DNA of 64,000 bases from Micropterix aruncella. Lineage: Eukaryota; Arthropoda; Insecta; Lepidoptera; Micropterigidae. The stretch covers positions 37,020,381-37,084,380 of the forward strand of contig OX155980.1 in NCBI GenBank assembly GCA_944548615.1. The letters are read 5' to 3'. Positions 36,756 to 50,091 of this stretch are shown here, in pieces. Position numbers and translations under genes: made by a program. The notes below the pieces were generated by a model, which saw nothing but the letters and a program-made list of their open reading frames with translations, was not told the origin of the DNA and made no database searches. Each line of letters opens with the position of its first letter. Position 1 is the stretch's first letter.

Positions 36756-39597
36756 CTAGTAATGATCGAATGGAATTACCGTTGCTTTGTCCATTATGCC
36801 ACTTTGTATATTGGTATTACTATTTGTAGCGTCATTTTCTTTATTCGTATTAATATCACTGTCTGGATCAGCGGAAAATGATAGCCGTCTATTTTTTGTA
36901 GAAGTTATTGGAAAAGATTGCAGTGAACGTTTTGTAGATTCCTTTAATTTGATAGCTTCTAAAATGTAAACGAGTTCTCTAATTTTTCATTTCTTGGAAT
37001 TCTCGGATCTACCAATTCTGGTAACAAACATTCCACGTAGAATCTTTTAAGTTTCTCTTCCATAACATCTTCCCAAAAAAAAATGTCTCTTTTTATATAT
37101 TCCGTTTTCAGAGGTATACCTTTCCCAGACCAAACGGCGAAAAGACACATATCTCTCATTGTAATATGTAACTGTCCCTGAACTTGTATATATTTATTTA
37201 TTTATTTAAGAATTAATTACTATAAAACATTGATTAGCTTACAGAAAATAACAGGAACCGAATGGCAAAACCTTAACCTTTTGCTTATTTGTTTCTGTCA
37301 CCCAACTGGGACTAGCCCGTTCTAGGGTGGACAGGATATATACCAATGGTGTTTTTTATTGATTTCTAATTTATTCTCTTTATATTGCCAAAAGGATACC
37401 TTTTTTAATCGAATTGATTCATCTATTCCCATTTTAAAAGCAGCTATAGGACACTTTACCTCGACTATTAAATTATCTCCCGATATTCCATCCGGTGTTG
37501 CTCCTAAGTAAGGTATATTTGCATCAATAAATAACCCGCATGGTTGAATATCAATTCCCTCTTGAATACTCAATTGTAACAATGCTATTTTTTCATGTTC
37601 TTTACCATGACATATCGATGGTACATGGGACAAGCTCTTGGGATATAGCATTGATTTTACAAAGTTGCTACAACTTGTATGTTCCAATTTTTTAACCACT
37701 TTTCCAAAATTAGAAGCTGTTAATATACTTCTACGTAATTCTAACCATTCGCTACTGTCACCCTGTAAAATAGTACGCTTTTCTATTTCTTCTCGGTTTC
37801 GTTTGTTTTCTTCTAGGTTATCCAAGAATGCTGTTTGGCGTCTTTCAAATACTTCAAATGGCAAATCTGGTTTGCTACAATGTTCTCCATAATCGGCAGT
37901 GGAATACGAAAAAACTAGCTTTCGATTTTTTTTCCTTAAATATTTTTTTGAAGTTGAAAGTCTTTTAAGCCTCCTAGATTCCATACGCTTTAATCTTCCC
38001 GTGGGACTTCGGCCTAAAACCTTTTTTTGCAGTTTACTTAATGGCATTCCCGTATTAAAAGATACTACAGCGGCATGACATCGACCTTCATACGACTGTC
38101 TTAATGAATAATTAATTCTTTTCCCACCAATGAACTTAGCAATAATACCATTAAATCGCTCGACTACATTGCTATCTACGTCGTGAATTAAACTTCTAGC
38201 GTGAACTGCTACTGATGACGTAATAAAATCAATTCTCTGCCAGATAGGTTCGTTTTTAATCGTAAGCATAATTAATATCCATATTTTTATTTTGAGGAGC
38301 TGTCAATAAATTAGAGCAGTAATAAACTTTACAGTTTTTATGATTTTCGAAACTATGTAACGGTGCATTCATTATATCGGTATACAAATTATCTATATTT
38401 TCAGTCAGTGGATTATCTTGAGCTTTATTATATTTAATAGCATTACATATTACTTTACGCATAGACACTATTCTCTCAGTTTTCAACTCTTTTCTGCTTT
38501 GTAATTTATATTTTGTATCTGTTGCGGCAAGTCGTAATTTGTTACAAAAATTACGTAAGATGTGATTCTTACATTCAATTTTTTCCACAGTATGTGAAGG
38601 ATAAGGACGGGATTGCAATATTCTATTGTAACTGCTCGAGTCTCCGTCTGAAATAACTCTCGCGTATATGACACCATGCATATCTATAGATCTTTTGAAG
38701 CCCTCTACTAAGATATCGGCTTCCATACTAGTACTACTTCCAGCATAATTTTTAAAGCACTGGTGTGCGGGAACTGGAAGTTTTTTTTTCATATCTAGCA
38801 CAAATGCAGCAGTATTTATTTCTTACAGCCATAAATAGAACTTCACCGAACTTCTTACCTACAATGGCTGCAGCCCCCGACAACGCAGAATAGTTCTTAC
38901 CATACGACCGTCTACTCCAACAGCCATCTGCAGCAACATCAATCATTGCGGTGCCGTTTTTATCGACCCTGCCTTCTTTTATTGCCGCATCCCTTTCCCG
39001 TGCTGCCGCATTTTCCATACATTCAATGGCTGTGTCTTGCCATGTGTTAAAAATGCTTCGTTGAATTTTTAAATAATATGACTGGGTCATGCATGGCACT
39101 TCCATGGCAGATTATAACTGTTCTAAATGGGAAAAACCACTACCTATTGCCGTTATTCCAGAAATGGCACTATAATTTAAATCAAAGTGAACGTTTTCCG
39201 GCTCTGAATGAATAATAAAACTTTTTCGGCACATATTGCATTTAAAGTTGTTCGCTTTTCGGAAACAACTTCTCAAGTTACACGCGTTACACGCGAAAAG
39301 TTACTCAAGTTACACGCGAATGGACCATGGTTGCTTATAATTTTTAACTCGTTAAATAAATAATTGAAGTCAATAATTCGCCTTCCTTCCACTTTGTCGG
39401 GGGTCTTCGTACTCGTATTATTATTACCCACCTGCGGAAAATGTTTAATAAATTATAATAATTGAAATGCTTCTAAGAATAAAACTTCTTCTGATATTAT
39501 GTCAATCAAACTAACGTTAAAGACTTACCTCTATATTGTAGCCATCCTTCAATATCTTATCCATACCCGTGATCTCGAGATCTGCCATACCAGAGGA
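36756..39597 (-). pseudogene. Mutator-like transposase fused to YqaJ nuclease, spliced
   Basis: Exon 1 (39597-39529, ATG at 39588) and exon 2 (39431 downward) are joined in phase 0 over an 97-bp intron (GTAAGT...TTTCCGCAG). In order: RRIIDFNYLFNEL and a CNMC zinc-type pair; DVAADGCWSRRSYGKNYSAL (first Asp); HQCFKNYAGSSTSMEADILV; ISDGDSSSYNRIL (second Asp); KIECKNHILRNFCNKLR; DSNVVERFNGIIAKFIGGKR (acidic third residue). Then a YqaJ domain: EWLELRRSILTASNFG, YLGATPDGISG, LIVEVKCPIAA and a long tail to 36756. This is the arthropod Mutator-like domain architecture. Breaks are a local duplication near 39285, a stop near 39113, slips near 38790 (A9) and 38260, an insertion at 37193 and a slip near 36980. 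Confidence 0.8.
37193..37336 (-). mobile_element. Short retroposon inserted in the YqaJ coding region
   Basis: A 144-bp insert ends on the minus strand in AAATAAATAAATAAA and is flanked by TATATA on both sides (37187-37192, 37337-37342). Removing it restores the reading ...HHWYIQVQGQL, as in the inverted copy at 35993. It is a SINE or a LINE 3' end; no coding capacity is visible. Confidence 0.85.
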
Positions 39598-42500
39598 CTG
39601 AAAACACAATATATACCTACCTAATTTTAAAAAAATCATGGTCAAAATTTGCAATGGGGTCGATATCGATTTATGCGTGAATGTATATGTATATACGTCT
39701 GATATCTAATAAAACATGTTTAAAGAAAAAACGCCTAGGGTTAGAAAATAATTTGATCCCCAGCAGTTTGACGTCAGACAAATATTTTTAAAAGCTCTTT
39801 TCTTATTTCTCGGCACCCTTAACTTGTCATACTGACAGAGCGAACACCAACGGTATAAGAGTATGTGTAAAATCCGAAAGACACCGATTGAATTTTAGAT
39901 CTGATACAACTTATGCTATGGGCTGCTATCGAAACGTACGTAGCAAGTAAATGGCATGGAGGGGTTAGAAGATTTTCTAGATGGCCGCTGTGTCACATTC
40001 GGGTTTGCTCATTATCATCTACGTCGAGTTTGGTATCGTTTCTCTATAAATTAAAGTCGACAAAAATCATTTCCTCTATAATATTACTAGTACACCATAC
40101 GAAAAAAATGGCAATTATGTAAAAATAGTGAAAATTAGAGAATTTGAATAATAAACAACGCCGAAACTATTAAAAGTCGCTGAACATACATATAAGGAAA
40201 GGGGGAGGGGGGGTATTTCAAACAGGCGTGTATACTATTTTTTCAAACATCGTTATTTTTTTTTGTGTGTATACTACTTGGGTGACCACGTCAAAAGCCA
40301 TAACGAAAACTATCATTTACGCAAACGGACATCTATTGACTAAGTCAAATACCTACAAAATACGTATTAAGAGCCTTATTACAAAATAGCGTAGGTATTC
40401 TTTTAAAATGAGTTGAAAAAATGAACGCATTTTTTTTTGGATGTAACTATAAAAGATAGGATAAATAAATAAATAAATAAATAAATAACCATTCAACCCT
40501 GGGAGAAAACCGCGGCACTGAGCGCTCTTCTCTTGCGCAAGCAAATATATACACAATTTCTAATTGTTTTTTGCAGTGTTTTCTCCTTTCTAATGACAAT
40601 AATTTATATTATGTCGTATTGCTAAAAGAGTGAACTTTAATATAGTATAAGTATTATATAAGAATCTTATTTTATTTCTGAGAAAATTAGAATGATACAG
40701 GAAGATTTTTTTTTAATTTTGTGTAATTGTAAGTAATGTATACCTTGGATATGTGGTCAAAAAACGAAAAAATAAAGCCGTAATGTACATCAAGAATACA
40801 TGACGGACATAAAAAAAAATAGTATACGGTTTTCGTTGTAGTGATATTACTGTATTAAGGAGCTCAAAGTTTGCCTTCCGAGCGTTTTACGAATAACGAC
40901 TTTCGGAAAATGGGCTGAATAAGTAAATAATATTCGTTATATCTAAAATTAAAGGCCGCTATAGTCAACATCAAGAAATGGTCCAGGTAATTCAGTAATT
41001 AAAGTTTGTAGAAATCTCTTCATTTCTTGGAATTAGAACGCCAAAAATCCACTTTTCTTGCCTTTCTGGAAAAAATATGTGATAGGGCTCTTAAGGTCAG
41101 ATTACATTTAGATCGGTACTTTGCGGTTAATTTAATCCTATATACATAGGTACACCCTTTTGTAATACCTACGTACTTCATGTTTTAATTTCTAGAGGGG
41201 AAACTAAGTATTATTCATCAGGAAAAATGTAAGCCGTCAAGTGTACAAACCTAAACTGGATTTAATTAATGTGTAGATCAAGGACCTACATTTTATGCAT
41301 TTGCTATACGGAAGATAGAATAAGCACGAAGGTAAAGGTAATCCAAATCCTAAGGTTATTCACTCACCGTTGCATGTTGATGTACCAGTGTATCATTATA
41401 GGTAATTGGTGGACGGTCAAACACTTGAGCCCTCCTTTCCCTAAAAATATATTAAAAAAACAAGTTTTTATAGCACTGAAGTAAAAAATGTCATTGATCG
41501 TTTCATGTCGGGCCGCCAATTTAGAGTCCCTGGCCGCTCGCAACATGGCTACCGCTCGATAGCCAATCGATTGTAATTATTGAAATTTGCGTCTATGAAA
41601 CCTACCTTTTCAGTTCTGTCAGCCGTTTTATATTTTTTTTAAAAGCGTTCTTGGATGATAATGCATATTTCCTCCCCATGTTGAGTGATTAACTAAGTTG
41701 GCACTTTTTAGCACAATATTTGTGTCCGATAGATCGCTATGGAAATGTAAAAACGAGCGACGCAGATCCCAAAGCAATACCGTTCGGGCATGCAACCGCG
41801 GACGGACTGACTCTGCCAAGCGAATCACCAGCGGGTGGCCATAGACATAAAGCCTATAATTGCTTGCGCAGTCGTATAGTTTTGCTGAATTAGCGGACGA
41901 CAAATAATATTTTTTTTGGTTTTTTGAAAGATTATAATGGTTTTTTATAAGAAATGCAAAATATTATGATGTTAAATTTTAAGCATTTGCTTGGTACATG
42001 TTACCAATATAGTTTCAAGTTGTTTGACTTTGTAGATGCCAAGAAAAATGTAATTTACAAAAAAGTGATGACTTCAGATTTTATTTATTTTGATTAGGAA
42101 TTAAATCAAAATAATGAAATTCTGCATCGTAGAACAAAATATTATGAAATTTGCTACAAGATTCATATTTTTTATAATAGTTAAATGCATGCGGGAGGCC
42201 CATAAATTTGATCGCAAAATGTCAGTTTATCACAGACGGAAATATCCTTCCAAACTGGTAGTCGGGGGGCGAGGTCGCCAGCTGTGCACTTTTCCCGGTA
42301 CCTTGCCGTAAGACGTTGGCCTCTGACTGACAACTGGCGTAGCTAGACTGGATTGTTTTTCATCCCAAGTCTTCTGCGCTCACCTCACGGGAGACAGAAC
42401 GAACAATATTGTTAAAACTTTCTGAGGTGACGGGTTCGCCTGTCGTAGTTGACAGTTGTGTATGAAGGCATATCTAGCTAATAATAATATATCGCTGGTA

Positions 42501-42599
42501 GTACGACGTTCCTTGTCTAAGGGTACAGACACACTAGTCCCACGTACGCAAGGTATACGACGCAAATGTCACTAGTTTGGCGGAAGTAGGATTCAACTG
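39598..42599. other. No gene recognised
   Basis: AT-rich, with a (TAAA)n run at about 40462-40486 and G-rich runs near 40200. Short frames here show no family features. 42230-42580 is more GC-rich and may be an old repeat, but I cannot name it. Confidence 0.5.
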
Positions 42600-44350
42600 A
42601 TAAAAAACACATATTTCAAAGCATATTTTTTATTATCTTAGGTTATTTAAAACCAAATTTTACGCGGAATAGTAAGTAAAACTACGTAATAAGACAAAGA
42701 ACTACTTAAAAAATAACACTAGTTGATTTTGAATTTATATACCTTTTTATTAAATTACTTTAATTTATCATTATATTATCCAACAAACATGCTAGCACAA
42801 AAGCCATATAAGAAGTGCCGAATATAGCTCAAAAGTCATGTAAAGGCATACAGATTAACTATCCGCTATGTAAAAGTGTCATTTAAAGCAATTTGGCTTA
42901 TATTACCTTTTTGTCATATAATTTTGACATATAAATGTTTACTCAACTTTCCTTATATAACGAGCGAGTAGTGGCTTTTTACTCCGCCAAAGGCTGTATA
43001 TTGGTTGCAAGACCCACCCTTATACAGTTTATAGTCATATTAAAGTGCAGTAATTAATTTACAAAGAGTTAAAGCTGTAAAGTTGTCACTAGGACCTCAC
43101 TTACGCAGCTTTTAGTTTTATAAAGATTATATTAACGTTACAGATGCCATATAAGCAAAGCGGGCATATTTTCTCGAATTTATTGTTTTATATTTTTTAA
43201 GACATTTTTTTGTATTATATTTTTAAAGGCATTTTAGGTCATAAAATACACTTATTATAGGTAAATCTTATTTCAAAATGTTTGAACAATACCCAGCAAA
43301 TGTTCTTTTTTACTGCGAAAAATAAAATTAATTTACAAAAAACTTTAAACCATAATTATGAATTAAAATTATGTTAACATATTAATATTTTGAAGGCGCG
43401 TTAAAATTTTATTACACATGTTCCTTAATATTGTCGATGAAATGATGTCCGCAAGAGAATTTGGTGTTCAAAACTACAATACAATCATTTTAAAGTCAAT
43501 AAAATACAATATACATATTAGTAGCCATTAGGAATTCTGTATTTGCGACGGCAAATGATCATGCAGCTTTCTTTTATTACCATTATTTATCATTTCAAGG
43601 CATTACCTGACTAGAAGTTGTATCGATTGGAGACACTTTTACAGCCGCTGGCTATATAAGGGTGCCACAGCAAGCGCTGTAAGTGAATTATAAACGCTTA
43701 TTCAGCTTTCTTATACCACCAAAGGTTACCGTTATGACTGCTATTCAGCCACTATTCAGCTAAAATCCGTATAAAATGCGCCTAATCCGGGGGTATAGAC
43801 GTTATATAAACGTATATATGACTGCTATATTACTAGTTCTTGTGACTAAAAGCTGTAGCGATAACTTGCCGTGACCTTTATATAGCCAATTTGTGCTACT
43901 TATTAATTAAATTAGTCGAAACTTTTATTTAAAGAAATCATATATCAATTTCGATAATTTTTGAAATAGAATTTTCTTTATTTTACGTTATTTTTTAGTT
44001 TCTAGTTCTAAAGTGTTGCCAGCGCAAATATCGCGGTATATTTCGCGGGCCAAAAATGCGCTGTTTCTTGCGTACGGCGTAAAAAGCGTACCGCACCGCA
44101 GTGCGCGCCTAGCCTTATGGCCAACTCAGCCAAGGGCCACTCTGGTTCTGGTGATCTTCCTCTTCTTCTTTCTTTTCCTTGTGGCAATTCCACGCAGCTA
44201 GGGTGCTGGTGATTTTGTGCCAGTTTGTATGTATTGTTGACGGGAGGATGACTACTGTTAATGTTAGTGCCTACAAAAAAAAAAGGAAGGGACATCACAA
44301 TTGCATACACAGAGGACAACATAGAGACTAACAACATAACAGAATATTAG
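42600..44350. other. AT-rich region with recurring ATATAAG words
   Basis: No coding signal. Between 42780 and 43870 the word GC(C/T)ATATAAG and relatives recur on both strands (GCCATATAAGAAGTGCC, GCCATATAAGCAAAGC, GGCTATATAAGGGTGCC, CCTTATATAAC). 44010-44350 is GC-richer and may be the 3' UTR of the LINE that follows. Confidence 0.45.
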
Positions 44351-44655
44351 GGGAATATTTTGGAGAAAGAAAAAGGAGAAGGGTCAGGGACGGGTAATAG
44401 AGAAGTGCTTCTAGGGGCAGCGCCGCTCCCCACCGCCCCCCGAGAGCAGGCCCCTCCCCCGGCATCGGCCGCACCGAGAATGTGTCGTCCATTGACTGCG
44501 AGTTACTGCCAAAAACTCGCTATTTTCAGCGACTTTTTCCACAGCCAACCTCGACAACGGGGCCACATTTCCATCGGCCTGACGTCACAAGGCGGGTCCG
44601 ATCCCGGAGCAGCGAACGGAAGTGGCCACCCCCAGAAGGCATTTCGGAATATGGG

Positions 44656-47600
44656 TTAAATGGCTAAATGATTTAGGTTAATGAATTTAGCGATGACTCG
44701 ATAAATTTTAATGGAATTGGACGCCAGAAGGATATCGATTTTGGTAGGGAGTTCGATTTTCAATTGAATGAGATTAGGAATGAACGAAGGAAAGTTGTTA
44801 AGGAGAGGGCAATTAAAGAAGAGGTGATCCACGGTGCAGATATCAAATCCACAATCCGACTGTGGGGGCGGAATTACGTTTATACGATATAGGTGTGCGG
44901 GCGTTGAGCAGTGACCTATGCGCATTCTGCAAATTGTGGAGATCTCTTTCCGCCTGAAAGGTTTTTTATAATACCAAGGTTTGTTGTGAAGGTGGGGATT
45001 TATAAGAAAATAATGTTGACCTTTAGACTTGCAAGAAGAAAGGTAACTCTTCTTCCAGCAGTCCTTCATTTCTTCTTCTATTTGGGGGAGGATGTCCGAC
45101 GCAGGGATTTTAATACGGAGGAGGGCTCCCCTGGAGCGGGCCTCATTAGCCAACATATCCGCCGATTCGTTACCGGCCATTCCTGAGTGGCCTGGAATCC
45201 ACGTGAGTACTACTTCATCCCCTCTCTCTCTGACAGTGCGGAACAGGGATCGGATCTGGTTTTCCAGGTGAGAAGGGCGATGTGAGATGGCCGGATTGTT
45301 TAATTTCTCTACCAGACTTAGGGAGTCGCTAAAAATGGCACATGGGGAAATTTGGTTAGTCAGGATGTACTCGAGGGCTTTCAGGAGGGCAACACTTTCA
45401 GCGGTGTAAATTGATGCTTTGCTGTGTAATTTATAAGCGATGGGAACTCTGCGGTTGTGGTGAAAAATTCCCACCCCCACGTACCCCCCAGCTTCTGTCT
45501 TGGAGCCGTCTGTAAATATGAGGTCCCAGCCAGGGAAGCTGGATGCTACGAGGTCCAAAAATACGGCATTGTTTAGAGGTGATGGGGGCTGCCCTACTGG
45601 ACATTTCGACAAGACGGTTTGAGAGAAGATGTCCGTGGTGGTAAGTCTGTCTCCGAAGGGGAGATAGAAGTCTGGGAGGAGAGCATTCCTGTGAATGATG
45701 TCCTTGAGGCGGTATAGTTTCCTATGACTAACGCAGAGGGCGGGGGCTTTGTTATTTGGAGTGTTTCTCAGCAATTCGGAGAGAAGGGTGATTTTAGGAA
45801 TAAGAGGGTGATTGACGAGCTGAAGGCGTTTAATATAAAATCTATCTGCTAGTAGTTGACATCGGAGGTTGACTGGAGGTTCACAAGACTCGGCTAGTAG
45901 GGCATTAGTGGGAGAGCTTCCCATGGCGCCAATGGTGCATCGGAGGCCTTTAAATTGAAGGGTGCTTAGTTTCATTTGCATTTTCAAGCTCATAGGGTAG
46001 CAGAAAAGGCAGCATAGTCGATGTGAGAACGAATGAGGCAGTTGTGGAGGAGCTTAACTGTGAAGGGATGTGACCCCCACCACACTCCACTGACTGCTCG
46101 AAGAACATTCAGTGACTTTTCACCGCTGGAAACGACCTGCTCGATGTATCCCCTCCATAGTAGTTTGGTGTCTAGGATAACCCCAAGGAATTTGGCTTGC
46201 GCCTTGATGGGAATTAGGGAATTATTGAATGTTATATTCACTAATGGGGGAATATTTCTCCGAGTGAAGATAACGGCGCTACTCTTGGAGGGGGAGATAG
46301 CTAGTCCTGAGTTGTGAAGGTATATGTTTAGTGCCTCAAGCGCTTCTGATATCCTCTGCAAGGAGGCCGAGAGGTTGGGTGAGGAGTGGTATAATACAAC
46401 GTCATCTGCGTATTGCAATATCCTGCAGTGATCCAGAACAGCATTCTCCAACCCCCTTGTATAAAGATTGTATAGGATGGGGGACAGCACGCTACCCTGG
46501 GGCAGACCCTTAAAGACTGACCTTGAAATGCAATCAGACAGGGAGGGAATATTTATAGTACGGTCCGATAGGAGACGGCAGATGAAGGAGCAAAGTTTTT
46601 GAGGAACCCCTAGACTGACAAGTCTCCTCCCGAGGAGGGGGATCATGACATTGTCATACGCCGCCTGGACATCCAGGAATGCTGCGACAAGAAATTCCCT
46701 CCTATGGAAGGAAAGCCGTATGTCCGTTGTGAGGATGGAGATGTTGTCGAGGGTACCAAGGCCCCTACGGAAACCGAACTGAGTCTTGGACAGCTGGAAT
46801 CTTGATTCGAAGAACCATTCTAGCCTGTTTTTTATTAAATGTTCGGCAATTTTACAAAGGGATGAGGATAACGCAATGGGGCGAAAATTTTTAGGGTTAT
46901 CATTGTCTCGACCGGATTTTGGGATCGGTATGACAATCTGCGATCTCCAAGCGGTGGGGGAGTTCCTGTCTCAAAGAACCCGTTTAGTAAATTTAGGAAG
47001 TAGGATAGGATCGGGGGGGGGGGGGAGAAGAACTGATAAAGGAGTAAGGGATAAAGTCCTCCCCTGGTGAGGAATCCTTCAAGCGGTGGAGAACCGCTAA
47101 TAGTTCTGCCGAGCTGAATGGAGAGATAAGCCACTGGTGGGCACTTGGGGAACGAAGCTGATCGAACTGCATGATATTGATTTCATAACGGTTGGGACAG
47201 GTGGAAGATGCCAAGTTGTCAGCGAATTGGATGAGGACCTCCTCCTTTAAAGGAGATAAGTTCGAGGAGTTCAAACTACGGCGGAATCTCTTCAACATAT
47301 TCCAAACTAAAGTGCTGGGAGTGTCTGGGGAAAGGTTCGTACAGAACTTTTTCCATCCAGCTCTTTTTTTGGTCTTGAGGATTTTCCTAGTCTCTTTCGC
47401 AGCTTTGTGGTAGGAGTCGTAGTTCTCTGGTGACATATCTGTAAGATAGGTAGAGAGGGATGCCTTGCGTTTAAGTATTGACTGGCTGCACTCGTTATCC
47501 CACCAAGAGGGAGAGGAGCGGAAGGATGCTCTTTCAGATTGCCTTCTGAAGCAGCTACCAGCCGCTGTTGAAAGGCAAAAAATAAGTGAGGAGTAGCACT

Positions 47601-48381
47601 CTTCCAGCGGGGTGGATGCTATTGGCGGAAGGTCTATCGCTGCGGCCTATAGGGATGAAGTGAATTTAGACAAACTGTCAGGAGTGTACACTGGTTTAAA
47701 AAGGGGCCGACGTTTACGTGTACTTCTCGTTACCAGAGTACCAAGCACGTCTATTAAGATGGGGAAATGGTCGCTCCCGGTTGAGTCACCGAGGACACGC
47801 CAGGTGCTATCAATAGCGATAGAAGATGAGCACAATGAAAGATCTGGAGCTGACGGACGATCTGAGGGAAGAGGTACTAAAGTAGGGGAGCCATCATTGA
47901 GGATACAGAGGGACATTTTGTCCACGCAGTTCAGTAATGTCTCACCCTGTCGGTCTGAGAAGGCACAGCCCCATGCTGGCGAGTGTGCGTTAAGGTCCCC
48001 CAAAATGAAGATCTTCCCTGTAATACTGCCTACTGCTTGGAACCAGCGGGCCTCCGAGATAACTGATCTGGGGGGAGTATATATGGAGAGGAAAGAGAAA
48101 CTTTGTATATGGGCCGCTACCATCTGTGAGTTTTCTGAGAGAGAAGGAATGGAAAGAGTAGAGAAGCTAAGAGAGCTATTGAAAAGGAGCATAACACCTC
48201 CTTTGCCATCCGGACGGTCGTCCCGCAGGCAAGAATAACCTGGAATATGAAAGGGAGTGCACGGAAGCAGCCAGGTTTCCGAGATAGCTGCCACATCGAT
48301 CCGGTTGTTTAAAAGAAGCTCAATCAATTCTGTCTTTTTTGGTGAAATGCTGCGACAGTTCCACTGAAGAATTCGAAGCAT
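44656..48381 (-). pseudogene. I-clade LINE ORF2: endonuclease, RT, RNase H
   Basis: Endonuclease from ATG 48381: ILQWNCRSISPKK, AISETWLLP, ILGDLNAHSPAWG, TGSDHFPI, then a stop at 47644-47646 in an otherwise continuing frame. RT: KTQFGFRRGLGTLDNISI, AAFLDVQAAYDNVMIPLLG, GLPQGSVLSPILYNLYT and the catalytic YADDV. RNase H from 45470: IFTDGSK, YTAESVALLKALEYI, IFSDSLSLV, WIPGHSGMAGNESADMLA, which keeps the D-E-D residues. A one-base shift at about 45990 separates RT from the connector. The C-terminal CCHC-like end (HCSTPAHLYRIN..C..DHLFFNC) is present. Confidence 0.88.
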
Positions 48382-48479
48382 CTTGAAAATTAGTTTTTTT
48401 TTTTTTTTAATAAAAAAAAGAAAAAGGAATAAAAAAGAAAGGAGGGGCGAGTGAAAGAGCGTTGAAACTCTTATATACG

Positions 48480-49789
48480 TTAAGAGGCGGATGACAGTCC
48501 GCCAGCCACGGATTTTAAAGAGGGAAGATCAGTTACCGTTCTAAAGGAGGAGGTATCGCTGCAGGATGAGCCTGCAGAATTTCCCCTATTTTGGGCGATT
48601 AGTAGCCGTAAGACGGACGCAATCTCTTCCAGGGTCGTGGACTTAGGCTGTCTGTTAAGGCAGCTGCCATTCTCGACCCTGTCGGGGAAGTAGTCCCATC
48701 TCAGATCTGAGGTGGGGGCGGCTTGGGGACGAGGGTTGGAAGTGGGAGGAGAAGAGAGTTTTCTCTTCTTGCCTTTCCCTTTTGTCTTACCCGACCTTAA
48801 ATGGTCTACGGTTATTATTCTAGGACGATAGCTGTTATTAGGGGTTAAGTTGAAAAAAGATGGAGGCTGGGGGGGGGGGGTTGATTGCAGTAACCGTTGC
48901 ATACGAATTTCTAGAAATTTTGGGGAAGCGAGAGGACGCTTCATTAAAAGAGATGCCCTCTTTAGCTATAAGCTGTTTAATAGCCTTTTGTCTCATGAAC
49001 TCTGGGCAGGAAGGGTCGTTTGCACTATGGTTGCCGCGACAATTGACACAAACCAAGGTTGCGGTATTTGTACAAGTTTTGCCCGATTGGGCTTCTCCGC
49101 ACCGGAAGCATCGTGGGGAATTAGCCCTGCAGGTTTTTATAAGATGTCCAAAACAGAGGCATTTGCGACATTGTGTGACGGGGAGGGCTTAACTTTCCAC
49201 TGGAAGAGAATTGTAAAAAATCATTATTCTTTCTGGTAACTTTTGGCCCTCGAAGGTTATAACCACCGTCCTGGATGGTTTCCAGACGGTTTTACCCTGG
49301 GGGTCGGAGGAGCGGAAGTTAAGACGGCGGATGCTTTTCGCTATACAAATATTGCTGTTGTTGATGGCCTCGATTATCTCATCATCGCTGAGGTCATTAT
49401 CCAAGCCCTTAACGAGTCCGAGTCGCACTGTGGAGAAAGAGGGGATGAATGCGTTAAAGTTCTTTTTTGTTAGGAAGTCAGCGGTCGCCAGCATATTGGC
49501 CGATTTGCCCGTTTTCAGAGTAACCTCGATACGGTTTCGTCCTGTTTTTTTTTAGTAAAAGAACGTCGGCTACTTTATTTTTCTGGATTAGTTTGCCTAC
49601 TGAAAGGGTGAAAATGTTTAGGCTGGAGGGGTCACTCTCAGCCGGTTGAATCGGTTTATACTGGATAAACACTAAGAAGGGTCCTTGGGAACCCTCCCCG
49701 TACAAATTAGGGCTTGTATTCGAAAATAGCACTGAGGTTTGATGGGTCAACGGGTGTGCTCCCGTTGACCCCCCTGCGGCTAATTCCAT
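48480..49789 (-). pseudogene. I-clade LINE ORF1, three zinc knuckles
   Basis: Pieces in successive frames give a Gag-like ORF1. The N-terminus (49789) is Ser/Thr-rich, followed by a fold with RLGLVKGLDNDLSDDEIIEA and GKTVWKPSRTVVITFEGQKL. Three zinc knuckles follow: CRKCLCFGHLIKTC, CFRCGEA..GKTC and CVNCRGNHSANDPSCPEF. The C-terminus is basic and Pro-rich (KTKGKGKKRKLSSPPTSN). Frameshifts occur near 49480, 49190 and at the G12 run around 48870. Confidence 0.8.
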
Positions 49790-50091
49790 GTCAATACAAT
49801 CGCGGATAACTCATCATAAACGTGGTTAAAAAATAGAAAAAAATGTATACCCTACAAAAAGTTAATTTGTGAAATAATGTTATCATTACTCACCAAAATA
49901 GGCGGGCAACGCTAGAAAACACGCTCAGCAGGAGCACAGAATGAATACTGGACAGAAAAAACACTAGGAAGAACAAGGAGAACACCGGAGACGGACACGA
50001 AATACACACGCAAAACGCGACCACCACCGTTAGTAATCCCTAATAGAATCGTTCTGGTGATCTGTTATTTGCAATTTTTTAAACCAGCTAT

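Larger units (their letters stand above)
44656..49789 (-). mobile_element. I-clade LINE with RNase H, degraded
   Basis: A minus-strand element with ORF1 (49789-48480, zinc knuckles) and ORF2 (48381-44656: endonuclease, RT, RNase H). The RNase H domain in a non-LTR element places it in the I group. At least five frameshifts and one stop break the frames, two of them at long G runs (48868-48879, 47015-47027 on +). The 3' UTR probably extends left to about 44000-44300 and the 5' UTR right to about 50030. Confidence 0.88.

Noticed and set aside
36787..36969. Hydrophobic + strand frame that looks like a membrane peptide
   Set aside because: It is the antisense of the YqaJ protein's C-terminal tail (ILEAIKLKESTKRS on the minus strand).
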